Shown here: positions 6,548 to 13,034 of the stretch, in pieces
How positions within the stretch are numbered: the stretch's first letter is position 1
Layout: every line of letters begins with the position of its first letter
NCBI GenBank assembly: GCA_003542385.1
Contig: DPKT01000130.1
Location: 1-13,462, forward strand
Source of the DNA: Desulfomicrobium sp.
GTDB taxonomy: Bacteria > Desulfobacterota > Desulfovibrionia > Desulfovibrionales > Desulfomicrobiaceae
Direction: 5' to 3'
DNA: 13,462 bases
Made by a program: the position numbers and the translations under genes
The notes under the pieces: generated by a model
Database searches by the model: none
What the model saw: only the letters and a program-made list of their open reading frames with translations
What the model was told of the DNA's origin: nothing

Positions 6548-7816
6548 TTACATGAAATCGACCAGTTCCTCTCCGTTCCCCATATCCACCCGCGCTTCGA
6601 CCTTCGGCGTGCGGCTGACGACCCTGCCCCGGCGCACGACCCACAGCCTTGCCGGCCGCAGGCGCAGGGCCTCGATTTCGTCCGAGGCCTGCAGGATCAC
6701 GAAGTCCGCTTTGCAGCCGGGTGCAAGTCCATATCCTTCGAGCCCCAGCACCCGCGCCCCGTTCTCCGTCACGGCCCGGAACATCTTCCGCAGCCCGTCC
6801 ATGCCGGTCATGTGCAGGGCGTGTGCCCCCATGTGCGCCACTTCGAGCATGTCGTGCGAGCCCATGGGGTACCAGGGGTCCATGACGTCGTCGTGCCCGA
6901 AGGCCACGTTGATGCCCATACCCATCAGCTCCGGCACGCGCATGAGCCCCCGCCTCTTCGGGTACGTGTCGTGCCGCCCCTGCAGGTTCATGTTCACCAG
7001 CGGGTTGCACACGCAGTGCATCCCCGCCTCGGCCATGAGTGGCAGCAGCTTCGACACGTAGTAATTGTCCATGGAGTGCATGCTCGTCAGGTGCGAGCCC
7101 GTGACCCGGCCCTGCAGCCCCAGCCGCTGCGTCTCGAAGGCCAGGCTCTCCACGTGCCGTGAATGCGGATCGTCGGACTCGTCGCAGTGCATGTCGACCA
7201 TGAGCCCGCGCCTGGCCGCGATCTCGCACAGCACCCGCACCGACTCCCGCCCCTGGTCCATGGTCCGCTCGAAGTGCGGAATCCCCCCGACCACGTCCAC
7301 GCCCTTGTCCAGGGCGCGCTCAAGCAACTCCACCCCCTTCGGCGCGCGCAGCACACCGTCCTGGGGAAAGGCCACAAGCTGGATGTCCACGAAATCCTTC
7401 ATCTCCTCGCGCACTTCCAGCAGCACTTCCACGGCCATGAGGCTCGGGTCCGTGGTGTCCACATGCGTGCGGATGGCCAGGTTGCCCTTGGCCACGCTCC
7501 AGCGCAGCAGCTTTAGCGCCCGTTCCTTGAGCCCCTGCGGCGTCAGATCCGGCTTCAGCTCGCCCCAGATCCTGATGCCCTCCAGCAGCGTGCCGCTCTC
7601 GTTGCGCCTCGGCATCCCCGCCGAAAGCGTCGCGTCCATATGAAAATGGCTGTCCACGAACGGCGGCGTGACAAGAAACCCCTCGGCGTCAATGACCTGT
7701 GCAGCCTCGACCTCAATATCCGGCTCAACCATCACAATGCGCCCATCCTTGCACCCGATCTCAGTCAGCGCCTCCTGCCCAGGCAGGGCCGCGTTGATGA
7801 CAAGCAGATCCAGCAT
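6548..7816 (-). CDS. codA: Cytosine deaminase, CodA-type amidohydrolase
   Basis: The protein has 422 residues, against about 427 for E. coli CodA. The ATG at 7816 is chosen over an in-frame GTG at 7825 because that GTG lies inside the ribosome site GAGGTGAT. The metal ligands are His57 and His59 (HFH), His210, His242 and Asp309. The proton-shuttle Glu213, the substrate Gln152 (FPQDG) and Asp310 are all present. These sit at a constant offset of 4 from the E. coli residues I recall. Other matching blocks are NESGTLLEGI, RTHVD, HCDESDD, NPLVNMNLQGR.DTYPKRRG and FGHDDVMDPWYPMG. It converts cytosine to uracil and ammonia; relatives act on isocytosine or related rings. It lies downstream of a BMP-type ABC importer rather than next to the usual CodB permease, so it probably processes what that importer brings in. 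Confidence 0.93.
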   Translation of the reverse strand: MLDLLVINAALPGQEALTEIGCKDGRIVMVEPDIEVEAAQVIDAEGFLVTPPFVDSHFHMDATLSAGMPRRNESGTLLEGIRIWGELKPDLTPQGLKERALKLLRWSVAKGNLAIRTHVDTTDPSLMAVEVLLEVREEMKDFVDIQLVAFPQDGVLRAPKGVELLERALDKGVDVVGGIPHFERTMDQGRESVRVLCEIAARRGLMVDMHCDESDDPHSRHVESLAFETQRLGLQGRVTGSHLTSMHSMDNYYVSKLLPLMAEAGMHCVCNPLVNMNLQGRHDTYPKRRGLMRVPELMGMGINVAFGHDDVMDPWYPMGSHDMLEVAHMGAHALHMTGMDGLRKMFRAVTENGARVLGLEGYGLAPGCKADFVILQASDEIEALRLRPARLWVVRRGRVVSRTPKVEARVDMGNGEELVDFM

Positions 7817-7820
7817 GATA

Positions 7821-7828
7821 ATCACCTC
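7821..7828 (-). promoter_or_regulatory. Ribosome binding site that fixes the codA start
   Basis: GAGGTGAT lies 4 nt before the ATG at 7816-7814. The GTG within it (7825-7823) opens the frame 3 codons earlier but would have no ribosome site of its own. Confidence 0.75.
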
Positions 7829-7839
7829 GTTTTAAGAGT

Positions 7840-7926
7840 GCCTCCGGCGGGCAGGGGGATAATCCCCCTGCACCCCTGATAGGGTCAAGGGGTGAGCCCC
7901 TTGCGGGGCGCGGGGCGGAGCCCCGC
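7840..7926. repeat. 87-bp structured intergenic repeat, copy 1
   Basis: It begins GCCTCCGGCGGGCAGGGG and ends GCCCCGC. It holds three hairpins: 7851-7859 with 7863-7871 (9 bp, loop TAA), 7886-7892 with 7897-7903 (7 bp, loop TGAG), and 7910-7916 with 7920-7926 (7 bp, loop GGA). A second copy of identical length follows 31 bp later. Similar GC-rich CTCCGGCGG-type elements are, from memory, common between genes in Desulfovibrio; no function is established. Confidence 0.88.
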
Positions 7927-7957
7927 ATTCAACCGGCGCGATATTTCAAGAAAAGAA

Positions 7958-8044
7958 GCCTCCGGCGGGCAGGGGATGATCCCCTGCACTCCAATAATTG
8001 GGTCAAGGGGCGCGCCCCTTGCGGGGTGCGGGGCAGCGCCCCGC
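7958..8044. repeat. 87-bp structured intergenic repeat, copy 2
   Basis: Same start, end, length and three-hairpin order as copy 1. The first stem is one G-C pair shorter on both arms (GCAGGGGA with TCCCCTGC), a compensatory change. The second stem is identical with loop CGCG instead of TGAG. The third is identical with loop AGC instead of GGA. Read on the minus strand, the first hairpin and the following GCCGGAGGC lead into TTCTTTTCTT, so this copy could terminate or attenuate transcription between the permease gene and codA. Confidence 0.88.
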
Positions 8045-8057
8045 GTCTCTTCCTCCA

Positions 8058-8999
8058 CTACCGCTCCCCTTTGCGGAAGGGAACCAGCAAGGCCTTGGGG
8101 TAGGCGGCTTTGCGGGACATGGTGATGAGGGCGAGGATGGAGCAGATATAGGGGAGCATGAGGTAGAATTGGTAGGGGATGGCGGAGACGGATTGTTGTT
8201 GGACGCGCATCTGGATGGCGTCGAAGGCGGCGAAGAGGAGCGTGCCGAGGAGCGCCTTGCCCGGTTTCCAGGACGAGAAGACGACAAGCGCGATGCAGAT
8301 CCAGCCGCGTCCGTTGACCATGCCGATGTAGAAGGCGTCGAAGGCGGCCAGCGTCAGGAATGCGCCGCCCACGGCCATGAGGGCGGAGCCGGCCATGACC
8401 GCGCCGGTGCGCAGGCCCAGGACCGAAAGCCCCTGGGCTTCGGCGGCCAGCGGGTTTTCGCCGACCATGCGCAGGGCCAGGCCCAGGGGCGTGCGCAGCA
8501 GGACGTAGGCGGTGACGGCGACGAGGATGAAGGCCGTGAGCGTGAGGGCTGTCTGGCTGAAGAGGACCGGGCCGATGAAGGGCAGGGTGGAGAGCACGGG
8601 GATGTCCAGCGGCGCGAAGGGGACGATCTTGGGTGGGGTGGTGACCTGGGGCAGGATCATGCGGAAGGCGAAGGAGCTGAGGCTCGCGCCGAGCATGGTG
8701 ATGCCCAGGCCCGTGACGTGCTGGGACAGGCCCAGATGCACGGTGAAGACGGCGTGCAGCAGGCCCAGGGCCGCGCCGACGCAGGCCGCGAAGAGCACGC
8801 CGCCCCAGAGGGTGCCGCCGAGGTAGACCCAGGTCCAGCCGGACATGCAGCCCGCGGCCATGATGCCCTCGATGCCAAGGTTCAGGACGCCGGCCCGTTC
8901 GCAGATCAGCTCGCCCATGGTGCCGAAGATGAGCGGGGTGGCCATGCGCACGGTGGCCAGCCAGAACCCGGTTTCGAAGACGAGGGAAAGGATGTCCAT
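8058..8999 (-). CDS. ABC transporter permease, second subunit (nucleoside/nucleobase, BMP type)
   Basis: The protein has 313 residues with about eight or more hydrophobic membrane segments, in the BPD_transp_2 (LivH/RbsC-like) fold. The family signature ICERAGVLNLGIEGIMAAG (32-50) is the form seen in YufQ/NupQ-type permeases. MVGENPLAAEAQGL near the middle is the cytoplasmic loop that contacts the ATPase. It forms the channel together with the first permease. The start follows the stop of that gene by one base (TAACATG), so translation is coupled, helped by a weak GGAAA. It is the last transporter gene; codA follows after 241 bp that contain the twin repeats. The substrate class (purine or pyrimidine nucleoside or base) comes from the family and the downstream deaminase. 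Confidence 0.9.
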   Translation of the reverse strand: MDILSLVFETGFWLATVRMATPLIFGTMGELICERAGVLNLGIEGIMAAGCMSGWTWVYLGGTLWGGVLFAACVGAALGLLHAVFTVHLGLSQHVTGLGITMLGASLSSFAFRMILPQVTTPPKIVPFAPLDIPVLSTLPFIGPVLFSQTALTLTAFILVAVTAYVLLRTPLGLALRMVGENPLAAEAQGLSVLGLRTGAVMAGSALMAVGGAFLTLAAFDAFYIGMVNGRGWICIALVVFSSWKPGKALLGTLLFAAFDAIQMRVQQQSVSAIPYQFYLMLPYICSILALITMSRKAAYPKALLVPFRKGER

Positions 9000-9000
9000 G

Positions 9001-10050
9001 TTATTTCCAGCGGATGCGGTAGCGGGTCAGGAACATGGCCAAAAGGACCGTGAGCAGGCTCACGGCCGTGGTCACGTCGGCGATGTAGTTGGAGATGGTG
9101 ATGGCGCGGCTCATGGAGTCGGCCCCGATGTAGATGATCGCGATGAACACGGCCGAGAGGACCACGCCCAGGGGGTGCAGGGCGGCGAGCATGGCCACGA
9201 CGATGCCGGAATAGCCGAAGCCGGGCGACAGATCGAGGGTCAGGTAGCCTTTGACGCCGCACAGTTCGCTGACCCCGGCCATGGCAGCGAGGCCGCCGCT
9301 CAGGAGCGCGGTGCGGATGATGGTGGCCCCTACGGGCATCCCGGCGAAGGTGCTGGCTTTCAGGCTTGCGCCGACTGCGCGGATTTCGAAGCCCCAGACC
9401 GTGAAGCGCATCATCCACCAGACAAGAAGCGAGCAGGCCAGGGCCAGGACGAAGCCCAGGTGCAGGCTCGACTTGGGCACGAGCACGGGTAGCATGGCGC
9501 TGTCGACCACGGGCGCGGCCTGGGGCCAGCCCATGGCCATGGGGTCTTTCCAGGGGCCGAAGACCAGCCAATTGACGACCAGCAGGACCACGAAGTTGAG
9601 GAGCAGGGTGGTGACCACCTCGTCGGCCTTGAGCCGGGTCTTGAGCCAGGTCGGGATCAGCAGGAAGAGCCCGCCGGCCAGGGCTCCGGACAGGAAGAGG
9701 AAGGGGATCATGAGCCACGCGGGCAGGTCGATCATGCCGGTGCCGAGCCACGTGGCCATGCAGGCACCGACGTAGAACTGGCCTTCGCCGCCGATGTTCC
9801 AGAGCTTTGCCCGGAAGGCCACGGCCGCGGCCAGGCCGGTGAAGATGAGGGGGGTGGCTCGGGTCAGGGTTTCGGTCAGGGCGAAGGTCGAGCCCAGGGC
9901 GCCCTTGAGGAGCAGGCCCCAGGCCGCCAGGGGCGAGGCGCCGGCCCAGAGGATGAGCCCGGAGCAGAGTGCCATGGAGGCGATGACGGCCAGCAGTGGC
10001 GCGCCTATTTGCCAGACCATGGCCACGGAATCGCGGGGTTCGAGTCTCAT
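9001..10050 (-). CDS. ABC transporter permease, first subunit (nucleoside/nucleobase, BMP type)
   Basis: The protein has 349 residues, longer than its partner as is typical for YufP/NupP-type subunits. A short cytoplasmic N-terminus precedes a membrane segment at about 14-36, with many further segments to the C-terminus. The signature FRAKLWNIGGEGQFYVGA lies near 79-96. RAVGASLKASTFAGMP, about two thirds of the way in, is the ATPase-coupling loop. It heterodimerises with the second permease. The gene overlaps the ATPase gene by 4 nt (ATGA) and ends one base before the next permease, so the three are one translational unit. No frameshift or missing motif is seen. Confidence 0.9.
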   Translation of the reverse strand: MRLEPRDSVAMVWQIGAPLLAVIASMALCSGLILWAGASPLAAWGLLLKGALGSTFALTETLTRATPLIFTGLAAAVAFRAKLWNIGGEGQFYVGACMATWLGTGMIDLPAWLMIPFLFLSGALAGGLFLLIPTWLKTRLKADEVVTTLLLNFVVLLVVNWLVFGPWKDPMAMGWPQAAPVVDSAMLPVLVPKSSLHLGFVLALACSLLVWWMMRFTVWGFEIRAVGASLKASTFAGMPVGATIIRTALLSGGLAAMAGVSELCGVKGYLTLDLSPGFGYSGIVVAMLAALHPLGVVLSAVFIAIIYIGADSMSRAITISNYIADVTTAVSLLTVLLAMFLTRYRIRWK

Positions 10051-11576
10051 GCAGCGCCTCGCGTGTCGAAGGATTGTCCGCTCATCATGAGCCCAAGCCT
10101 GGCCCGGTCCACAGTGGCAGTGTCCTCAGGGCTTGAGAGTCGGCCCTGATACATGACCTGGATGCGGTCCGAGAGCTGGAAGAGTTCGTCCAGATCTTCG
10201 GAGATGAGGACAACCCCGGCCCCGCGCCGGGACGCGTCCAGAAGGTGCTGGTGCACGGCGGCCGTGGCTCCGACATCGAGGCCCCAGGTCGGCTGGTTGG
10301 CGAGGATCAGGTGCGGGCCCTGGGACAGGACGCGGGCCAGGATGAGCTTCTGCATGTTGCCGCCCGAGAGTTTGCGCACCGGCGCGCCCAGGCCCGCGCA
10401 GCGGATGTCGAAGACGTCCATGAGCTGCGCGGCGCGGGAGGCCAGGGCCTTGAAGTTGAGCATGCCGCGTTTGGAAAAGCCGGGCAGGCGGTAGATCTCC
10501 GTGGACAGGTTCTCCATGACGGTCATGTCCGCCACCAGCCCTGTGCCGGTGCGGTCGTCGGGCACTCGGCCGACGCCTGCGCGGATCATGGCCGCTGGGG
10601 TGAGGCGCGTCACGGTCTGTCCGCGAAGGACGACATGGCCGCCAGTGGGCGCGACGATGCCCGACAGGAGGTCCGCCAGCAGGGCCTGGCCGTTGCCGGA
10701 CACGCCGGCGATGCCGAGGATTTCGTGGGAACGTACCGAGAGGGTCAATTCGTCGAGGTCCGGTCCGCGGTCCGGAGCGCTGGCGCGGACATGGTCCAGA
10801 AAGAGGACTTCCTCGCCGGGCTCATGCGGAGTGCGCGTAGCCTGGGGGATGTGGGCGCCGACCATGGCCTTGGCCAGGTCCTCGGCGGAGGTGGCATGCG
10901 TTGCGGTTTCGAGCACTACTCGGCCGTGGCGCAGGACCACGCAGCGGTCGCTGGCGGCCATGACCTCGCGCAGTTTGTGGGTGATGAAGATGACGGACAG
11001 GCCCTGGCTGACCAGTTCGCGCAGGGTGGCGAAGAGGTGGTCGCTCTCCTGGGGGGTGAGCACGGCCGTGGGCTCGTCGAGGATGAGGATGCGGGCGTCG
11101 CGGTACAGGACCTTCAGGATTTCGACACGCTGCCGTTCGCCTACGGACAGGCCGCGCACCATCGCGTGCGGGTTCACGTGCAGCCGGAAGCGTTCCATGA
11201 GCGAGCCCAGCTTGGCCAGGGCGCGGGCGGAGTTGCGGCGGAAGCCCCACAGGGGCTCGGTGCCGAGCATGATGTTCTCGAGCACGGTCATGTTCCCGGC
11301 CAGGGTGAAATGCTGGTGGACCATGCCCACTCCGGCCGCGAGCGCGGCCCTGGGCGAACCAGGCGGCAGGGGGCGGCCCTGCACTTCCACGGTACCGCGG
11401 TCTGCGACGTAGTGGCCGAAGAGGATGGACATGAGCGTGGTCTTGCCCGCCCCGTTCTCGCCCAGCAGGGCCAGCATCTCGCCGGCGTCCAGGGTCAGGG
11501 AGATGTCGTCGTTGGCCGCGAGGGGGCCGAAATGTTTGGTGATGCCGCGAAGCCGCAGCACGGGTGTGTTGGACAT
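10047..11576 (-). CDS. ABC transporter ATPase with two nucleotide-binding domains (nucleoside/sugar type)
   Basis: The protein has 509 residues, the usual length of a duplicated RbsA/YufO-type ATPase. The first domain is complete: Walker A GENGAGKTT (39-47), Q-loop Gln88, signature LSVGERQRVEIL (143-154), Walker B ILILDEPT (163-170) and His200. The second has a degenerate Walker A (GVSGNGQ, 291-297) and a good signature LSGGNMQKLILAR (403-415). Its Walker B reads LILANQPTWGLD, so Gln replaces the catalytic Glu. One active ATP site is normal for this family. Translation looks unusual: the ATG is preceded by only CACC and a T-run belonging to a terminator, with no Shine-Dalgarno. A GTG at codon 6 has none either. 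It follows the binding-protein gene after 39 bp. Confidence 0.93.
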   Translation of the reverse strand: MSNTPVLRLRGITKHFGPLAANDDISLTLDAGEMLALLGENGAGKTTLMSILFGHYVADRGTVEVQGRPLPPGSPRAALAAGVGMVHQHFTLAGNMTVLENIMLGTEPLWGFRRNSARALAKLGSLMERFRLHVNPHAMVRGLSVGERQRVEILKVLYRDARILILDEPTAVLTPQESDHLFATLRELVSQGLSVIFITHKLREVMAASDRCVVLRHGRVVLETATHATSAEDLAKAMVGAHIPQATRTPHEPGEEVLFLDHVRASAPDRGPDLDELTLSVRSHEILGIAGVSGNGQALLADLLSGIVAPTGGHVVLRGQTVTRLTPAAMIRAGVGRVPDDRTGTGLVADMTVMENLSTEIYRLPGFSKRGMLNFKALASRAAQLMDVFDIRCAGLGAPVRKLSGGNMQKLILARVLSQGPHLILANQPTWGLDVGATAAVHQHLLDASRRGAGVVLISEDLDELFQLSDRIQVMYQGRLSSPEDTATVDRARLGLMMSGQSFDTRGAA

Positions 11577-11580
11577 GGTG

Positions 11581-11611
11581 AAAAAAAGGGGCCGGGATGT
11601 GCCGGCCCCTT
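11581..11611 (-). terminator. Intrinsic terminator between the binding-protein and ATPase genes
   Basis: On the minus strand AAGGGGCCGG (11611-11602) pairs with CCGGCCCCTT (11595-11586) around a 6-nt loop, and a run of T's ends at 11581. It starts 4 bp after the binding-protein stop and ends 4 bp before the ATPase start. This would make binding-protein message abundant and let only read-through transcripts reach the ATPase and permeases. Confidence 0.88.
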
Positions 11612-11615
11612 GGGA

Positions 11616-12599
11616 TCAGAAGGTGGATTTGGGTTCGTTGTCGTTGATCTCGACGACCAACTTGCCGGCCTTGATGGCGGCCTCGGCCTCGGCGACCTTG
11701 GCCTTGACGTCGGCCGGGATCTTGTCGTCGAACTCGTAGTACGGGGCCAGGGACGCGCCGCCCTTGGCCATCATGGTCCACTCGCGGTAGTCCTCGGCGG
11801 CGAAGGTGCCGGCCTTGACCCGCTCGATGGCGTGGTTCAGGGCCGCTTCCATGTGCCACAGGGCCGATGTCACGACCACGTCCTGGCCATTTTCCTGCTT
11901 GTTCATGTCGTTGACGTTGCCGAAGGCGATGATGCCCTTCTCGCGGGCCGCGTCGACCACTCCGGAGCGCTCGGCGTAGAGCACGTCCACGCCGGCCTCG
12001 ACCTGGGCGTAGGCGAATTCCTTGGCCTTGGGCGGATCGTACCAGGAGCCGATGAAGGAGACCTTGAACTCCACGGCCGGGTTGGTCGCCTTGGCGCCGG
12101 CCATGAAAGCGTTGAAGAGGCGGTTGACCTCGCCGATGGGGTAGCCGCCGACCATGCCGATCTTGTTCGATTTGGTCATGGCCCCGGCGATCATGCCCAT
12201 GAGGTAGCAGGGCTCGTGGATGTAGTTGTCGAACACGGCCAGGTTCTTGCCGTCGGGGCCGAAGGTGTCGCCCATGAGGTAGGCCACGTTCGGGTAGTCC
12301 TTGGCCACCTTGCGCACGTCGCGGGAGATGCCGAAGGCCTCGCCGACGACGAGCTGCACGCCGGCCTCGGAGTATTCGCGCAGGACGCGGATGTAGTCGG
12401 TGTTGGACACCTTTTCGCTCCAGACGTACTCGATCTCTCCGGCTTCCTGGGCCTTCAGGAGGGCCTTGTGCAGGGTGGCGTCCCATTTCTGCTGGATGGG
12501 CTGGGTGTAGATGCCGGCGACCTTGATCTTGGCGGCCATGGCCGTGGAGCCGAGGAGAAGGGTCACGCCGAGCATGACCAGAAGCAGGGTGCGTTTCAT
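11616..12599 (-). CDS. BMP-family substrate-binding protein of the nucleoside/nucleobase ABC importer
   Basis: The protein has 327 residues. The ATG at 12599 has GAGAGGA 4 nt upstream and begins a clear signal peptide; an ATG six codons earlier has no ribosome site. Residues 1-22 form the Sec signal (cleavage near STAMA|A). There is no lipobox cysteine, so the mature protein is probably soluble in the periplasm. The body matches the BmpA/PnrA (Med) type I periplasmic fold: KIKVAGIYTQPI, KWDATLHKALLKAQE, VVGEAFGISRDVRKVAKDYPNV, NKIGMVGGYPIGEVNRLFNAF and GVDVLYAERSGVVDAAREKG. Family members bind purine or pyrimidine nucleosides; the exact ligand is not clear from sequence. It is the first gene of the importer cluster, preceded by a sigma-54 promoter and followed by a terminator, the usual arrangement for making the binding protein in excess. 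Confidence 0.92.
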   Translation of the reverse strand: MKRTLLLVMLGVTLLLGSTAMAAKIKVAGIYTQPIQQKWDATLHKALLKAQEAGEIEYVWSEKVSNTDYIRVLREYSEAGVQLVVGEAFGISRDVRKVAKDYPNVAYLMGDTFGPDGKNLAVFDNYIHEPCYLMGMIAGAMTKSNKIGMVGGYPIGEVNRLFNAFMAGAKATNPAVEFKVSFIGSWYDPPKAKEFAYAQVEAGVDVLYAERSGVVDAAREKGIIAFGNVNDMNKQENGQDVVVTSALWHMEAALNHAIERVKAGTFAAEDYREWTMMAKGGASLAPYYEFDDKIPADVKAKVAEAEAAIKAGKLVVEINDNEPKSTF

Positions 12600-12646
12600 G
12601 GAGTCCTCTCGTTTCATGGTTGATACAATGGGCCGGGCCTGAAACA

Positions 12647-12661
12647 GCAGCAAGCGTGCCA
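12647..12661 (-). promoter_or_regulatory. Sigma-54 (-24/-12) promoter for the nucleobase importer cluster
   Basis: The minus strand reads TGGCACGCTTGCTGC. It matches TGGCACG-N4-TTGC with one change (CTGC for TTGC) and has the exact 10-nt spacing between GG and GC. Transcription would start near 12636, leaving a leader of about 37 nt before the binding-protein ATG. The -24 element and the CC before it are identical to those of the promoter at 719-733. Confidence 0.75.
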
Positions 12662-12747
12662 GGAGATGCCGGCAGTCGCGGCGGGCGGAGTTCGCGGCCC
12701 TTCCGGATGACGGACCGGGCTTTGCGTCATAAGGCTGATGCCCAATC

Positions 12748-12762
12748 GGACCAATTTTGTCC
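12748..12762. promoter_or_regulatory. Imperfect palindrome, candidate activator or repressor site for the importer cluster
   Basis: GGACCAATTTTGTCC is a 15-bp dyad with one mismatched pair. Its centre lies about 119 bp upstream of the start predicted from the sigma-54 promoter, a typical enhancer distance. It does not resemble the GTAA-N5-TKAC sites at 823-867, so a different regulator may bind it. Confidence 0.35.
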
Positions 12763-13034
12763 ATAAAAAAAGGATATTGGCATTGCGTTCATTGGCGGTC
12801 GGAGCTCCTCGGCGGTGAAGCAGGAGCGCTTGATGAAGCGGGGCAGGGCTAAGATGGCCTGATGCTTGACTCAATTTGTGAAAATGCTGTGCCGGGAGAT
12901 GACCTAAATGGAAAATCCGGCCGTCCCCGATGACTCCGGAGCCACCCCTTGCATGGTAAGGGTTCGGGCACGTAACGGAGGGAAACGGCGGGGGCTTTCT
13001 CGCCCCTTCCGAACAGCCCAACCCGGGGAGACTC

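Larger units (their letters stand above)
12600..13034. other. 435-bp divergent intergenic region between importer cluster and GH3 gene
   Basis: No convincing gene lies here on either strand; the open frames that cross it are extensions of or shadows to the flanking genes. On the importer side it holds the sigma-54 promoter (12647-12661) and the palindrome at 12748-12762. The central part (about 12763-12890) includes an A-run and the short repeat ATTGGC (12775-12780 and 12791-12796) with no clear meaning. On the GH3 side a GC-rich leader can fold: GGGGC (12991-12995) with GCCCC (13002-13006), inside a weaker outer pairing of 12976-12981 with 13006-13011. I see no convincing sigma-70 promoter for the GH3 gene and no known riboswitch. 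Confidence 0.6.

Noticed and set aside
7840..8044. CRISPR-like pair of repeats
   Set aside because: Only two units, each 87 bp with internal hairpins and differing in sequence, with no regular spacers and no cas genes.
7998..9053. 351-codon plus-strand open frame opposite the second permease
   Set aside because: It starts inside the structured repeat and has the composition of an antisense shadow.
10245..12623. 792-codon plus-strand open frame opposite the ATPase and binding-protein genes
   Set aside because: It mirrors the third-position GC of two certain genes; the product is Gly/Asp/Val/His-rich without domains.
12726..12754. Sigma-70-like TTGGTC-N17-TATGAC on the minus strand before the binding-protein gene
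   Set aside because: Only 3 of 6 and 4 of 6 consensus matches; the sigma-54 element closer to the gene is a much better match. It could still be a secondary promoter.
12600..12764. Riboswitch in the leader of the nucleobase importer operon
   Set aside because: I found no conserved purine or other riboswitch core, and the sigma-54 start predicted near 12636 leaves too short a leader.
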